This document shows positions 1-10,200 of a stretch of 64,000 bases of DNA, piece by piece. Location: the NCBI GenBank assembly GCA_038257155.1, contig JBBSJP010000020.1, positions 9,114-73,113 of the forward strand, written 5' to 3'. Position numbers and translations under genes: made by a program. This stretch comes from JANJTY01 sp038257155. Its GTDB lineage: Bacteria; Pseudomonadota; Gammaproteobacteria; Xanthomonadales; Xanthomonadaceae. The notes beneath the pieces are model-generated. The model made no database searches. It was not told the origin of the DNA and was given only the letters and a program-made list of their open reading frames with translations. Positions within the stretch are counted from its first letter, which is position 1. Every line of letters begins with the position of its first letter.

Positions 1-3000
1 CGGTGCGGTGGACAATCACTGGTCCGTGGCGGGCAACTGGAATCCGGCTGGCAGTCCGGTTGATGGGGATTCGTTGGTGTTTCCCGCTAACGCCACCAAT
101 CGAAGCACTGATAACGACCTGGCCCCTGGAGCGGACTTCGCCCAGATCGCTGTTACTGGCAGCGGCTATACGCTGAATGGTAATGGCATCGAACTGAGCG
201 ACTCTTTCACTGGCACTTATCCTCAGGTCAATCTGCCGATCAATGTTGCTGGCAACGCCGTGACGTTCCTGGGCAATTCCACGAGGCTGAACGGGGAGCT
301 CAGCGGTACGGGGCCAGTGCTGGTAACTAGCGATCTGGAGTTGTCGGGCACGCACAGCTTCAGCGGCGCCATGACGGTTCAGAGCAACCTGCTTCTGGAC
401 GATGCCCACCTGCCACAGGCGACGCTGAACCTGGAGGGTTTCCTCTATGGCAACGGATCTGTGGGGCCGGTCAATTGGACGAACGGATGGATTTCCCCCG
501 GACTTGGCCAAATTGATACAAGTGACCTCGCGGCATCGGGAGGGGGCGCTCTGTCCATTCATATCGTTGGCACGATTCCCGGGATTAGCCACGGCCATCT
601 GAAGGTGGCGGGAAGCGTCGACCTTGGCGCTTTCAAGTGGCTTAGCTCGACCTTCAGCAACAGCCTTGTTCTGACGGCGGGACAGGAGCTGGTGCTGATT
701 GACAACGACGGCAGCGACCCGATCAGTGGTGCCTTCTCCAACTACCCGCAAGGATCAGTCATCACCCACAATGGCGCCGAATTATTGGTTAGCTACTCGG
801 GTGGTGACGGCAATGATTTCAGCTTGACGTGCATCTCGGCACCCCGGGTGTGGAACGGCGCGGTCAATGGGCTGTGGTCCGAGCCCGGTAACTGGACGCC
901 ATCCGGCGTGCCGGTAGCGGGAGACTACCTGCGCTTTCCAGATGGCGCCGCGAACCGGGTCAGCACTAATGATCTAACCGCGGGAACAGCCTTGTCCCGA
1001 ATTGACGTGGCTGGTTCCGGCTACGAGTTCAGCGGTAATCGAATTGAACTGACTGAATCCTGGTTCGATACCTGGTGGAACACTCAGATCAATCTACCGA
1101 TCGACGTTGCCGGGAACTCGGTCACGTTTGATGGCAGTCCAACACTGTCTGGAGAGCTGAGCGGCACCGGCCCTGTGTTGATTTCTGGCAACTGGCAGCT
1201 GTCAGGCATTCACAGCTACAGCGGCACCATTACAGTCCAAGGTGATCTGCACCTGGATAGTACCGACCTTTCACAGGCCACGATGGACCTTCAGGGTGAT
1301 CTGAGAGGCGCTGGAATCCTGGGTCCCGTCGAGTGGACTGGGGGATGGATTTCACCGGGTTTTGGGAAAATTGAGACGGACGATCTAACGGCGTCGCTGT
1401 GGGGGGGTCTGTCGATCCAGATCGAAGGCACCATCCCTGGGGTCAGCCACAGCCAGCTACAAGTTGCCGGAGCTGTGGAGCTTGGCGCGAACAAATCCTT
1501 CATGACCAACTTCGATAGCAGCTTTGTTCCGATCGTGGGACAGGAGTTGTTGCTAATTGATAATGACGGTAGCGACCCGATCAGCGGAAGCTTCTTCAAC
1601 CGCCCGGAAGGTTTAATCATCACCCACAATGGTGCCGAACTACTGCTTAGCTATGCGGGCGGGGACGGCAACGACCTCAGTCTGACGTGCGTCTCCGCCC
1701 CCAGGGTTTGGAACGGTGCGGTCAATGGGCTATGGTCCGAGCCCGGCAACTGGACGCCATCTGGTGTGCCAGTGGCGGGAGAGGATCTGCGCTTCCCAGC
1801 TGACGCCGCTAACCGGGTCATGACGAACGATCTGCCGCCCGGAATCGCCATCTCCCGCGTTGATGTCACCAGCCCCGGCTACGCGTTCAACGGCAACCGG
1901 ATCGAGCTGACCGAGTCCTGGTTCGCTGGCTGGTGGAGCAGCCAGATCAATCTTCCGATCGACGTTGCCGGGAATTCGGTGACCTTGTCTGGTTATGCGA
2001 CGATGGCTGGAGCGCTGAGCGGCACGGGCCCGGTGCTGATGTCGGGCTCCTATTCCTTGTCTGGCTCGCATGGCTACAGCGGCACTATGACAGTTCAGGA
2101 TCACCTGCAACTGGACAATGCTGACTTGTCCCAGGCATCAATTGTCCTTGCGGGCTACCTGAGTGGAAGTGGAGCCGTGGGCGCGGTTGACTGGATCGCG
2201 TTTGGGAAAATTTCCCTCGGTGACGAGCAGATCGACACCGGAAATCTCTCAGCAACGGGACTGGGCGAGCTCACACTTCAGATCGAAGATAATACCCCGG
2301 GAGTCAGTCACGGCAAGTTGCGAGTGGCCGGTAGTGTGGAACTCGGCACGAGCAAGACTCTCTCCACCAATTTCAACAGCAACTTTGTCCCGATTGTGGG
2401 ACAGGAGCTAGTGCTAATAGACAACGATGGCAGCGACCTGATCGGTGGCGCCTTCACCAACAGGCCAGAGGGCTCGGTTGTCATTCATAACGGGGCCGAA
2501 TTGCAGGTGAGCTACTCCGGCGGAGACGGTAATGACTTGAGCCTGACCTGCATATCCGCACCCAGAGTGTGGAGCGGCACGGTCAGTGGGCTGTGGTCTG
2601 AACCGGGAAACTGGACACCGTCCGGTGTGCCTGAGTCCGGAGATGATCTGCGTTTCCCGAATGACGCAGCAAACCGAAACACCACCAACGACCTGCCCGC
2701 TGGAACCGCCTTTTCCCGCGTTGAAGTGGTTGACCTGGGCTACACGTTCAGCGGAAATCGCATAGAGCTAGCTGAGTCCTGGATCACTGGATGGTGGTCA
2801 ACCCAGATTGATCTTCCAATCGATGTTGCCGGGAATGCGGTGACGTTCTTAGGCACTCTGACCTTGGCAGGAGAGCTGAGCGGCTCGGGGCCGGTGCTGG
2901 TTTCCGACTACCTTACGCTTACGGGCACTCATGGCTATGGCGGCACCATGACGGTGCAGCGGCAGCTGCGTCTAGACGAAGCTGACCTGTCCCAAGCGAC

Positions 3001-4429
3001 GCTCGTCCTCCAGGGCTCCCTGATAGGCGGTGGATCAGTGGGCCCTGTATCTTGGGCAAGTTCTGGGAACATCTACGCCCAGCTTGAGCGAATTGCCACC
3101 GGCGATCTGACAGCAACGGATTGGGGAACTCTGCATATCCAGAGCACGGGCACGATTCCCGGAATCAGCCACGGCCAGCTGCGGGTGGTCGGAAACGTGG
3201 AGCTTGGGCTTAGCAAAACTCTTAATCTGTACGTTAACGGAGGCTTTGTTCCGGCCCTCGGCCAGGAACTGGTGCTAATCGACAACAATGGCAGCGACGC
3301 CATCAACGGAACCTTTATTGGCCGGCCAGAGGGCGCCACCGTCGTACTTGGCAACTTCAGTTATCAGCTCAGTTATGTCGGTGGCGATGGCAACGACCTC
3401 AGCATCACATCGCTGGACGGCCGGCTTCCAACCACAACTAGCCTCGTCTCCAACCGCAATCCGGCCCAAACCGGGCAATGGGTGACGCTTACCGCCACGG
3501 TTGCCGGCGGCACGCAGACGCCCGACGGCGAAGTCATCTTCCGCGACGGTTCCACCGAACTCGGCACGGTAAGCTTGGATGTAGGCGGCACTGCAATTAT
3601 CAGCACGGCCTCGCTGGAGCCAGGCAGCCACAGCCTCATTGCCGAGTACCTGGGCGGACCAAACCATGGCGCCAGCGTCTCGGCACCCTTGATCCAGGAC
3701 ATCGGCGAATTTCATACCCTCACCTACACCACCGGCCCCAATGGCAGCCTGCTCGGCGAGATCTCCCAGCAGGTGTTCGAGGGCAATGACGGCAGCGAGA
3801 TATCGGCTGTGCCCGACCTCGGCTACCGCTTCGTGCAGTGGAGTGATGCTTCTCTTGCCAACCCGCGTATCGACACCAACGTGACCGAGAACCTCAGCGT
3901 CGAAGCGCAGTTTGGCATCGACCCGGATTTGGTTGATCTGGAAGTTGCCAAGGACGACGGCCTGCAGGCCGCGCTGGATGGTCAGGCCGTGGTCTACGCC
4001 ATCACGGTGGCCAATGCTGGCCTGGTGGCGGCCAATGGCGCGCAGTTGAACGATGTGCTGCCGGTCGAGTTGATCGATGGCGAGTGGGCCTGCATTCCGG
4101 CCGAGTCCAATACGGCCTGCCCGCAGTCGCCGTTCGATGCCGGCAGTGGCGATCTGTACGCCGAGATTGATCTGCCGGTTGGTGGCTATCTGCGTTACGA
4201 CCTGTCGGCGCGGATCCAGGCGGGCGGCGGTGCGACGGTGTCCAACACCGCCAGCGTTGCGCCGCCGGCCGGGCAGGGCGATCTGGAGCCGGGCAACAAC
4301 AGCGCCACCGACAGCACCCTGATCGAGCCCGTGGGAATCTTTGGCACCGGATTCGAAGCCAACCCTGTTTTGCTGTCGGTGCCCGCCGCAGCCAAGGCGC
4401 AGCGGGAGGCGGCGGGTGGCAGTCAGTAA
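1..4429 (+). CDS. Giant repetitive secreted protein (5' end outside window)
   Basis: The reading frame is open from the first bases of the window, and its first residues (GAV..HW...NW) already match the internal repeat, so the start lies upstream. About 1,475 residues are visible. Four tandem modules of about 286 residues, each starting near the motif W-x-G-x-V-x-G-L-W-S-E-P-G-N-W and ending GGDGNDLSLT, fill bases 1 to about 3415. They are followed by a bacterial Ig-like domain (about 3424-3700), an InlB-B-repeat-like segment (GYRFVQWSD, about 3715-3917) and a DUF11-type domain (about 3930-4320). The tail carries IFGTGFE, like the DGFE motif of two other secreted proteins here. It is probably a surface or secreted beta-rich protein; the ligand is unknown. 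Base composition looks less GC-rich than downstream genes. Confidence 0.85.
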   Translation, partial: GAVDNHWSVAGNWNPAGSPVDGDSLVFPANATNRSTDNDLAPGADFAQIAVTGSGYTLNGNGIELSDSFTGTYPQVNLPINVAGNAVTFLGNSTRLNGELSGTGPVLVTSDLELSGTHSFSGAMTVQSNLLLDDAHLPQATLNLEGFLYGNGSVGPVNWTNGWISPGLGQIDTSDLAASGGGALSIHIVGTIPGISHGHLKVAGSVDLGAFKWLSSTFSNSLVLTAGQELVLIDNDGSDPISGAFSNYPQGSVITHNGAELLVSYSGGDGNDFSLTCISAPRVWNGAVNGLWSEPGNWTPSGVPVAGDYLRFPDGAANRVSTNDLTAGTALSRIDVAGSGYEFSGNRIELTESWFDTWWNTQINLPIDVAGNSVTFDGSPTLSGELSGTGPVLISGNWQLSGIHSYSGTITVQGDLHLDSTDLSQATMDLQGDLRGAGILGPVEWTGGWISPGFGKIETDDLTASLWGGLSIQIEGTIPGVSHSQLQVAGAVELGANKSFMTNFDSSFVPIVGQELLLIDNDGSDPISGSFFNRPEGLIITHNGAELLLSYAGGDGNDLSLTCVSAPRVWNGAVNGLWSEPGNWTPSGVPVAGEDLRFPADAANRVMTNDLPPGIAISRVDVTSPGYAFNGNRIELTESWFAGWWSSQINLPIDVAGNSVTLSGYATMAGALSGTGPVLMSGSYSLSGSHGYSGTMTVQDHLQLDNADLSQASIVLAGYLSGSGAVGAVDWIAFGKISLGDEQIDTGNLSATGLGELTLQIEDNTPGVSHGKLRVAGSVELGTSKTLSTNFNSNFVPIVGQELVLIDNDGSDLIGGAFTNRPEGSVVIHNGAELQVSYSGGDGNDLSLTCISAPRVWSGTVSGLWSEPGNWTPSGVPESGDDLRFPNDAANRNTTNDLPAGTAFSRVEVVDLGYTFSGNRIELAESWITGWWSTQIDLPIDVAGNAVTFLGTLTLAGELSGSGPVLVSDYLTLTGTHGYGGTMTVQRQLRLDEADLSQATLVLQGSLIGGGSVGPVSWASSGNIYAQLERIATGDLTATDWGTLHIQSTGTIPGISHGQLRVVGNVELGLSKTLNLYVNGGFVPALGQELVLIDNNGSDAINGTFIGRPEGATVVLGNFSYQLSYVGGDGNDLSITSLDGRLPTTTSLVSNRNPAQTGQWVTLTATVAGGTQTPDGEVIFRDGSTELGTVSLDVGGTAIISTASLEPGSHSLIAEYLGGPNHGASVSAPLIQDIGEFHTLTYTTGPNGSLLGEISQQVFEGNDGSEISAVPDLGYRFVQWSDASLANPRIDTNVTENLSVEAQFGIDPDLVDLEVAKDDGLQAALDGQAVVYAITVANAGLVAANGAQLNDVLPVELIDGEWACIPAESNTACPQSPFDAGSGDLYAEIDLPVGGYLRYDLSARIQAGGGATVSNTASVAPPAGQGDLEPGNNSATDSTLIEPVGIFGTGFEANPVLLSVPAAAKAQREAAGGSQ
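839..3415 (+). repeat. Tandem ~860-bp coding modules
   Basis: Three complete in-frame modules begin at 839, 1697 and 2558 (periods 858 and 861 bp); a fourth, 5'-truncated copy fills 1-838. The copies differ at many positions, often synonymously, so this is an old, selected protein repeat and not a recent expansion. The most constant parts are the W-rich start, SGNRIEL and the closing GGDGND. Confidence 0.9.
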
Positions 4430-4430
4430 A

Positions 4431-4520
4431 AGCGGTCAGCAGGAGATCGGTCAGTTGGGAGCAGTCAGTTGAAGAGCGGTCAGCAAGACCGGACAGCTGA
4501 AGATCGGTCAGTGAGGGCGG
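4431..4520. repeat. Imperfect ~15-bp direct repeats (CGGTCAG core)
   Basis: About six degenerate copies of a unit with core CGGTCAG followed by purines run directly after the stop codon of the repetitive protein. No open frame or clear hairpin uses them. A short hairpin (gcgtta/taacgc, 4543-4558) followed by GTTT lies just downstream and could be a weak terminator. Confidence 0.6.
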
Positions 4521-4577
4521 TTGGTGAGAGGCGATTGTCAAAGCGTTACAAGTAACGCGTTTGCCTGCGATGCTCTA

Positions 4578-4641
<64 letters not shown>

Positions 4642-4655
4642 CGCTTCTTCGCCTC

Positions 4656-5624
4656 TCAGTCGTACGCCCCCGCCGCCAGCTTCAACAGTATTCGCGCCTC
4701 GCTGCGCAGGCTGGCCGGTTCGATGACTTCGGCATCGGGACCATAGCGCAACACGTCCATCAGCAGTTCGCGCGAGTTGGAGAAGGGCAGGCGCAGCTCG
4801 TAGCTGCCGTCGGGCAGGAAGCGGCCTTCCTGCTTGGAGTGCCAGTGCTGGTCGGCGACCCAGCGCGCGGCATGGGCGGAAAAGCGGATCGTGGCCCAGG
4901 CCTTGGGTGGACCGGAGAAGATGCCGTAGCTGGACGCCAGCTGCGCATCGAGTTCGGCATCGGGCACGTCCTGAGCGGCATCCTCCAGGATGCGGGCGGT
5001 GCGAACCCGGTCCACGGCAAAACTGCGCAGCGCGCCGCGATCATGGTCGAAGGCGTCGAGATACCAGTTGTCGCGATAGTGGGTGAGGCGCTGCGGGGAG
5101 ACGTGCCGGCGGGTGCTGGCATCGGTTGAACGCGCGCGGTAGTCGAAATCCAGTTGCCGGCGTTCCAGCACCGCGCTGGCCACCTGGCGAAACGCCACCT
5201 GGTCGAGCCGTCGCGTGCCACTGGAAGTCACCCGCACGCGCTCGATCGGCCAGCGCTTGCCGCGCGCCTGTTCGGCCAGCAGCGACTCGATGCGTTCCTG
5301 CAGTGGTGCCAGCGCTTCGGACAGCAGGCCTGGACCGGTGCGCGCCAACAACTGCTGGGTAGCGAGCAGGGCATGCAGCTCTTCCGAGTTCAACCACAGT
5401 CCGGGGAGCTCGAAGCGCGAGCCTTCTTCCGGCGCGTAATGAAAGCCTTCCGGCTCGCTGCTCTTGTCGATCGGCGCGCCCAGGGCGTCGCGCAGGAAGG
5501 CGATGTCCCGGTAGACGGTGGCGCGTGAACAGTTCAGCGTGTCCATCAGACGCTGCAGCGGAACCGGAAGGCGCGCCGACTTGAGCTGGCGATGCAGGGC
5601 GAGGATGCGTTCGTATCGGTCCAT
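4656..5624 (-). CDS. HTH-WYL transcriptional regulator
   Basis: A 322-residue regulator with an N-terminal winged-helix HTH (residues ~1-55, including CSRATVYRDIAFLRDALG), a central WYL domain (NWYLDAFDH followed by LRSFAVDRVRTARI) and a C-terminal WCX-like domain. Family knowledge: WYL proteins are ligand-responsive regulators, some sensing nucleic acids or nucleotides. I chose the internal ATG at 5624 (MDRYERIL), where similarity to the HTH begins; the frame is open upstream to 5678. It is divergent from the small membrane protein at 5772, so the 147-bp gap probably holds both promoters. Its regulon is not evident. Confidence 0.88.
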   Translation of the reverse strand: MDRYERILALHRQLKSARLPVPLQRLMDTLNCSRATVYRDIAFLRDALGAPIDKSSEPEGFHYAPEEGSRFELPGLWLNSEELHALLATQQLLARTGPGLLSEALAPLQERIESLLAEQARGKRWPIERVRVTSSGTRRLDQVAFRQVASAVLERRQLDFDYRARSTDASTRRHVSPQRLTHYRDNWYLDAFDHDRGALRSFAVDRVRTARILEDAAQDVPDAELDAQLASSYGIFSGPPKAWATIRFSAHAARWVADQHWHSKQEGRFLPDGSYELRLPFSNSRELLMDVLRYGPDAEVIEPASLRSEARILLKLAAGAYD

Positions 5625-5771
5625 GCAGCCATTATTAGGGCAGGCGGGCGCCGGCCGCGAGCGGTTCCGCGCAGCCAACGAAAATCGAACGTCGTTTTAA
5701 TTTCCAGCCAACACCGACCTGCCTATGCTGCGCGGGCCTTCAAGCCGAAGGCAGCCGCATGCACGGACGCC

Positions 5772-6374
5772 ATGCCAGACACCTCGCGACGCATCGACGC
5801 CACGCCGCTTATCGCCGTCGTCGCCACCTTGCTGCTGCACGCCGGCCTGCTGGCCCTGCTGCGGCAGACACCGGAGATTGCCGCGCCGCAAGCGGCCAGC
5901 CCAACCCCGCCTGCCGAGCGGCTTGAGGTGGTCCTGCTTGAAAGCCCCTCTCCAGCAGCAGAGATCGGCCCACCGCGTCCGGCACGCAGACAGTCGATAT
6001 CGCGACCGCTGCGCGCGCCGCAGGGGTTCAACGTGCTGAGCAATGAACTCGAAGCCGACGAATTGCCCGGTGGTACCGATCGCGGCATGGTACTCAGCCT
6101 GCCGCCTTCGCTGCGCGAGCTTCCAGCTCTCGCGCCGCGCAACCCCATGATGACGCCGCGGGTCGGCATGCCGGGGCGCGACGAGGCCTTTGTCGAAGGC
6201 ATTACCATGCACCGGCAAATCACCCCCGAAGTGGTGGTCAACGCGATTGGCGCGTTGTTTGGCGGCGGCCGGTACGATGCCTGTGCCGACATCCGTTCGC
6301 GTCTGGCTTCGGCCGACAGCCATGAGGAGCGCGTCGCGCTGACACATCGGGAACGGGCGCGGCGCTGCCGCTGA
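5772..6374 (+). CDS. Small proline-rich membrane-anchored protein
   Basis: 200 residues. One N-terminal transmembrane segment (residues ~9-28, ATPLIAVVATLLLHAGLLAL) is followed by a Pro/Ala-rich linker and a soluble periplasmic part with a basic, Cys-containing C-terminus (CADIRSRL...RERARRCR). The layout recalls the N-terminal half of TonB-like proteins, but no TonB C-terminal domain is present. The frame extends upstream; ATG 5772 is chosen because the membrane segment follows it directly. The function is not recognised. Confidence 0.7.
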   Translation: MPDTSRRIDATPLIAVVATLLLHAGLLALLRQTPEIAAPQAASPTPPAERLEVVLLESPSPAAEIGPPRPARRQSISRPLRAPQGFNVLSNELEADELPGGTDRGMVLSLPPSLRELPALAPRNPMMTPRVGMPGRDEAFVEGITMHRQITPEVVVNAIGALFGGGRYDACADIRSRLASADSHEERVALTHRERARRCR

Positions 6375-6401
6375 ATCTCTGGCTGGCCAGGGAACTTCTC
6401 C

Positions 6402-6845
6402 CTAGAGATCCCACTCCAGCAGCAGAAACGTTTCGCCGCGATTGCGCCCATTGGTGCCGGCGTTCGACAGATGGCGCAGGGACAGGTTCCAGCGTTCCTC
6501 GGCATAGCCCGCGCCGGTAAGGAACTGAAAGCGACCCGACAGCACTTCGTTGTCGACGCTGACATAGGCAATGCCGCTGCTGAGAAACCAGTGCTTGCCG
6601 GCGATGCGCTTGCTCAGCGCGCCAAAGAAGGCGTTCGGTACGCTGTCGGCGCCAGCAATGTGCCGCCTGCCGATATAGCCGCCAAGCAGCTCCCAAGGGT
6701 GCCGCTCATCGCTCAACCAGCCGAGCGTTCCGACGCCGGCATGTTCGCCGTCGATCGAGTCGGCCAGGCCAGCGCCAAGTTGCCAGGCGGCTTTCGCTGG
6801 CAGGCAGGCTACGGTCAGCAGGGCGGCAAACAGGAGGCGTTGCAC
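6402..6845 (-). CDS. pagL: PagL-like lipid A 3-O-deacylase
   Basis: 147 residues with a signal peptide (cleavage near residue 19, AKA) and a small outer-membrane beta barrel. The PagL signature is visible near the C-terminus: H125-L-S127-N-A-G and E138, matching the His-Ser-Glu catalytic triad known from PagL. Family knowledge: PagL removes the 3-position acyl chain of lipid A in the outer leaflet, reducing its inflammatory potency. Length matches the family. It stands alone, convergent with the gene ending at 6374, with only 27 bp between them. Confidence 0.82.
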   Translation of the reverse strand: MQRLLFAALLTVACLPAKAAWQLGAGLADSIDGEHAGVGTLGWLSDERHPWELLGGYIGRRHIAGADSVPNAFFGALSKRIAGKHWFLSSGIAYVSVDNEVLSGRFQFLTGAGYAEERWNLSLRHLSNAGTNGRNRGETFLLLEWDL

Positions 6846-6960
6846 GTGTCACTCTGTCCATGAAGACGCGCGCATGCTAAACCATGCGCCTTGCTTTCAG
6901 ACCTTTTCACGATGACGTTTTTTCCCAGACAGCCAGATTGCCGTGTTCCATCCTCAGGCG

Positions 6961-7117
6961 GCCGACGCACACCACCAGGGACGGTTCGCATTGGGATGAC
7001 GCTTGCTGAGGCAGCGGAGGAGCAGGCACATGGCTGAGCCACAGATTGACCTGCACACGTCGCCCGGCGACGAGGTCAAGACCACGACTTGCTACATGTG
7101 CGCGTGCCGATGTGGGC
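6961..7117 (+). repeat. First copy of a duplicated promoter/5'-gene segment
   Basis: Bases 6961-7117 match 7187-7343 at an offset of exactly 226 bp, covering about 70 bp of leader (core accaccagggacggttcgca) and the first ~29 codons of the molybdoenzyme gene. Many differences in the coding part are synonymous (for example TGC GGC versus TGT GGG), which suggests both copies were once translated. Confidence 0.85.
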
Positions 7118-7263
7118 GAGCGCGGGCGTTTGCGCGCGTCCGGTGGACGGGCGCGCCCGCGCGAGCGCCGCGCCAGGGATGGCGCGGCCGGCGTACACCA
7201 CCAGGGACGGTTCGCAGTGGCATGAAGGCTTCTGACGCAGCGGAGCAGCAGGCGCATGGCTGA
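7030..7263 (+). pseudogene. Truncated duplicate of the molybdoenzyme N-terminus
   Basis: The ATG at 7030 opens a frame of 77 codons whose first ~29 residues copy the start of the functional gene at 7256, including the Fe-S motif C-x2-C-x3-C (CYMCACRC). The frame then enters a low-complexity GC palindrome (about 7120-7190, with GCGCCAGGGATGGCGC) and stops just inside the intact gene. It cannot encode the enzyme. It is probably a remnant of a second soeA-like gene or of a tandem duplication, although it could still act as a translated leader. Confidence 0.7.
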
Positions 7264-10200
7264 GCCGACACTCGACCTGTCCGTATCGCCTGGCGATGAG
7301 GTCAAGACGACCACTTGCTACATGTGCGCCTGCCGATGCGGCATCAAGGTCTGGCTGAAGGACGGCCAGATCCGCTACATCCAGGGCAATCCCAAGCATC
7401 CGGTCAATCGCGGTGTGCTGTGCGCCAAGGGTTCGGCCGGGATCATGCAGCACTACTCGCCGGCGCGGCTGTCCAAGCCGCTCAAGCGGGTCGGGCCGCG
7501 CGGCAGCGGCGAGTTTGTCGAGATCGAATGGGAAGAGGCCCTGGCTACCGCGACGCAGTGGCTGGGAGATATCCGTCAGCGCAATCCGGACGAACTGGCC
7601 TTCTTCACCGGCCGCGACCAGAGCCAGGCCCTGACCGGCTGGTGGGCGCAGGCTTTTGGCACCGTGAACTATGCCGCGCACGGTGGCTTCTGCTCGGTCA
7701 ACATGGCCGCCGGTGGGCTGTACTCGATCGGTGGCAGCTTCTGGGAATTTGGCGAGCCGGACTGGGACCACACCCGCCTGCTGCTGCTCTGGGGCGTGGC
7801 CGAGGATCACGATTCCAATCCGATCAAATTGGGATTGGGAAAGCTCAAGCAGCGTGGCGCGCGCGTGGTGGCGATCAATCCGGTGCGCAGCGGCTATGGC
7901 GCGATTGCGGATGAGTGGATCGGTATTCGGCCAGGGACCGACGGGCTGCTGGCGTTCGCGCTGATCCACGAACTGCTGCGCACGCAGCGTATCGATCTGG
8001 ATTATCTGGTGCGCTATGCCAATGCGCACTGGCTGGTGATCCGTGATCCGGGCGGCGCGCAGGATGGGATGTTTGCGCGGGATGCGGAGGGGAGGGTGTT
8101 GTGTGCGGTGCGGGGTGTCTCCGCAAGTCCTGCCCCTCACCCCAACCCCTCTCCCGAGGGGAGAGGGGCTCAAAGCCAGGCTACGGCTGGACTCCCCTCT
8201 CCCCTCGGGAGAGGGGTTGGGGGTGAGGGGCAAATCTCGCCGGATCTCATCGCGAGCATCGAACCCTCAGGCCAAGCTTCACTCGCGGGAGAGGGGAGCC
8301 GATCCTGCTTCGCCCCCGCCGACAGCATCAACATCTCGCCCCTCATCGTCGGCGAATACACCTTGCCCGACGGCTGCACCGCAGTACCCGTGTTCCAACT
8401 CATCGTCGAACGCTACAGCGACCCGCAGTACACACCCGAAGCCGTTGCCGAGCGCTGCGGCATCGAAGCCACGCGCATCCGTGCGCTGGCGCGGGAGCTA
8501 GCTGAAACGGCGTTCGATTCCGGCCTGGAACTGCCCATCGCCTGGACCGACGCCTGGGGCCGCGAGCACGCCTCCATGCCCGGTCGTCCGGTAGCGATGC
8601 ATGCAATGCGCGGCATCAGCGCGCACAGCAATGGTTTCCATACCTGCCGCGCCTTGCACTTGCTGCAGATGCTGCTGGGCGCGGTCGATGCGCCGGGCTC
8701 GTTCCGCTATCAGCCACCGTTCCCGAAGCCGATTCCGCCACCAAACCGCCCGGGCCGCACGCGCGGTGCAGACGGCAAACTGGACGCGCCGCCGCTCGGC
8801 TTCGTGCACGCGCCCGAAGATCTTGTGGTCGACGAGAACGGCCAGCCGCGGCGCATCGACCATGCCTATTCCTGGGCCTATCCGATGGCCGCGCACGGCA
8901 TGCTGCACAGCGTGATCCGCAATGCCTGGGCGGGCGATCCCTACCGCATCGACACCCTGCTGATGTTCATGGCGAACATGAGCTGGAATTCGGCGATGAA
9001 CACGTCCGAGACCATGCACTGGCTCACCGACACCGACGAGTCGGGCGCCTACCGCATTCCGCACATCATTTACAGCGATGCCTATGCGTCGGAGATGGTG
9101 GCCTACGCCGATCTGGTATTGCCCGATACCACGTATCTGGAACGGCACGACTGCATTTCCTTTCTTGATCGGCCGATCTCGGATGCCGATGGCGCTGCTG
9201 ACGCGATCCGCCATCCGGTGCTGGCGCCGGATCGCGACGTGCGTGGCTTCCAGTCGGTGCTGCTGGATCTTGGCGCACGTCTGAAGCTGCCCGGCCTGGT
9301 GGATGAGAGTGGCGCGCCGCTGTATCGCGACTATGCCGACTACATCGTGCGGCACGAGCGCGCACCCGGCATCGGCTTGCTGGCCGGCTGGCGCGGCGAC
9401 GGCACCCTGCAGGGCAAGGGCGCGGCGAATCCGCAGCAGCTGGATCGTTATATCGAGAACGACAGCTTCTGGCGGCGCGAGATCCCCGAACACGCGCGCT
9501 ATTTCAAGATGGCCAACCGCGGCTACCTGGACTGGGCCGGTGCGATGGGATTCCTGCCCACGCCGGCGGGCGCTGCCGGGCCGGAACCCATCGTGCTGCA
9601 GTTGTACTCGGAACACCTGCAGCGCTTCCGCCTGGCGGCGCAGGGCCATGGCAAGGCGCAGCCGCCCGAAGCCGATCGCGATCGCGTGCAGCGCTACTTC
9701 GATCCACTGCCATTCTGGTATGCACCGTTCGAACAGGCCGAAGTCGATGGCGCGCGCTTTCCGCTGCACGCCATCACCCAGCGGCCGATGTTCATGTACC
9801 ACGCCTGGGGTTCGCAGAACGCCTGGCTGCGCCAGATCGCCACGCGCAATTATCTCTACCTGCATCCCGACACCGCCGCGCGCTACGACATCGCCGATGA
9901 GGACTGGGCCGAGGTCGAATCGCATCACGGCACGATCCGCGTGCAGTGCCGACTGGCCTCCAATGTGCAGCCCGATACGGTGTGGACCTGGAACGCCATC
10001 GGCAAGCGCCGCGGCGCCTGGAAGCTGGCCAAGGATGCGCCGGAAGGTGCGCAGGGCTTCCTGCTGAATCATCTGATCTCCGACCGCTTGCCGCAGTCGG
10101 CTTATGCCAATGCTGATCCGGTCACTGGCCAAGCCGCCTGGTTTGACCTGCGTGTGGCGATCCGCCGAGTCGACGCGCAGCTCGAGTCGAGCCCGCAGTT

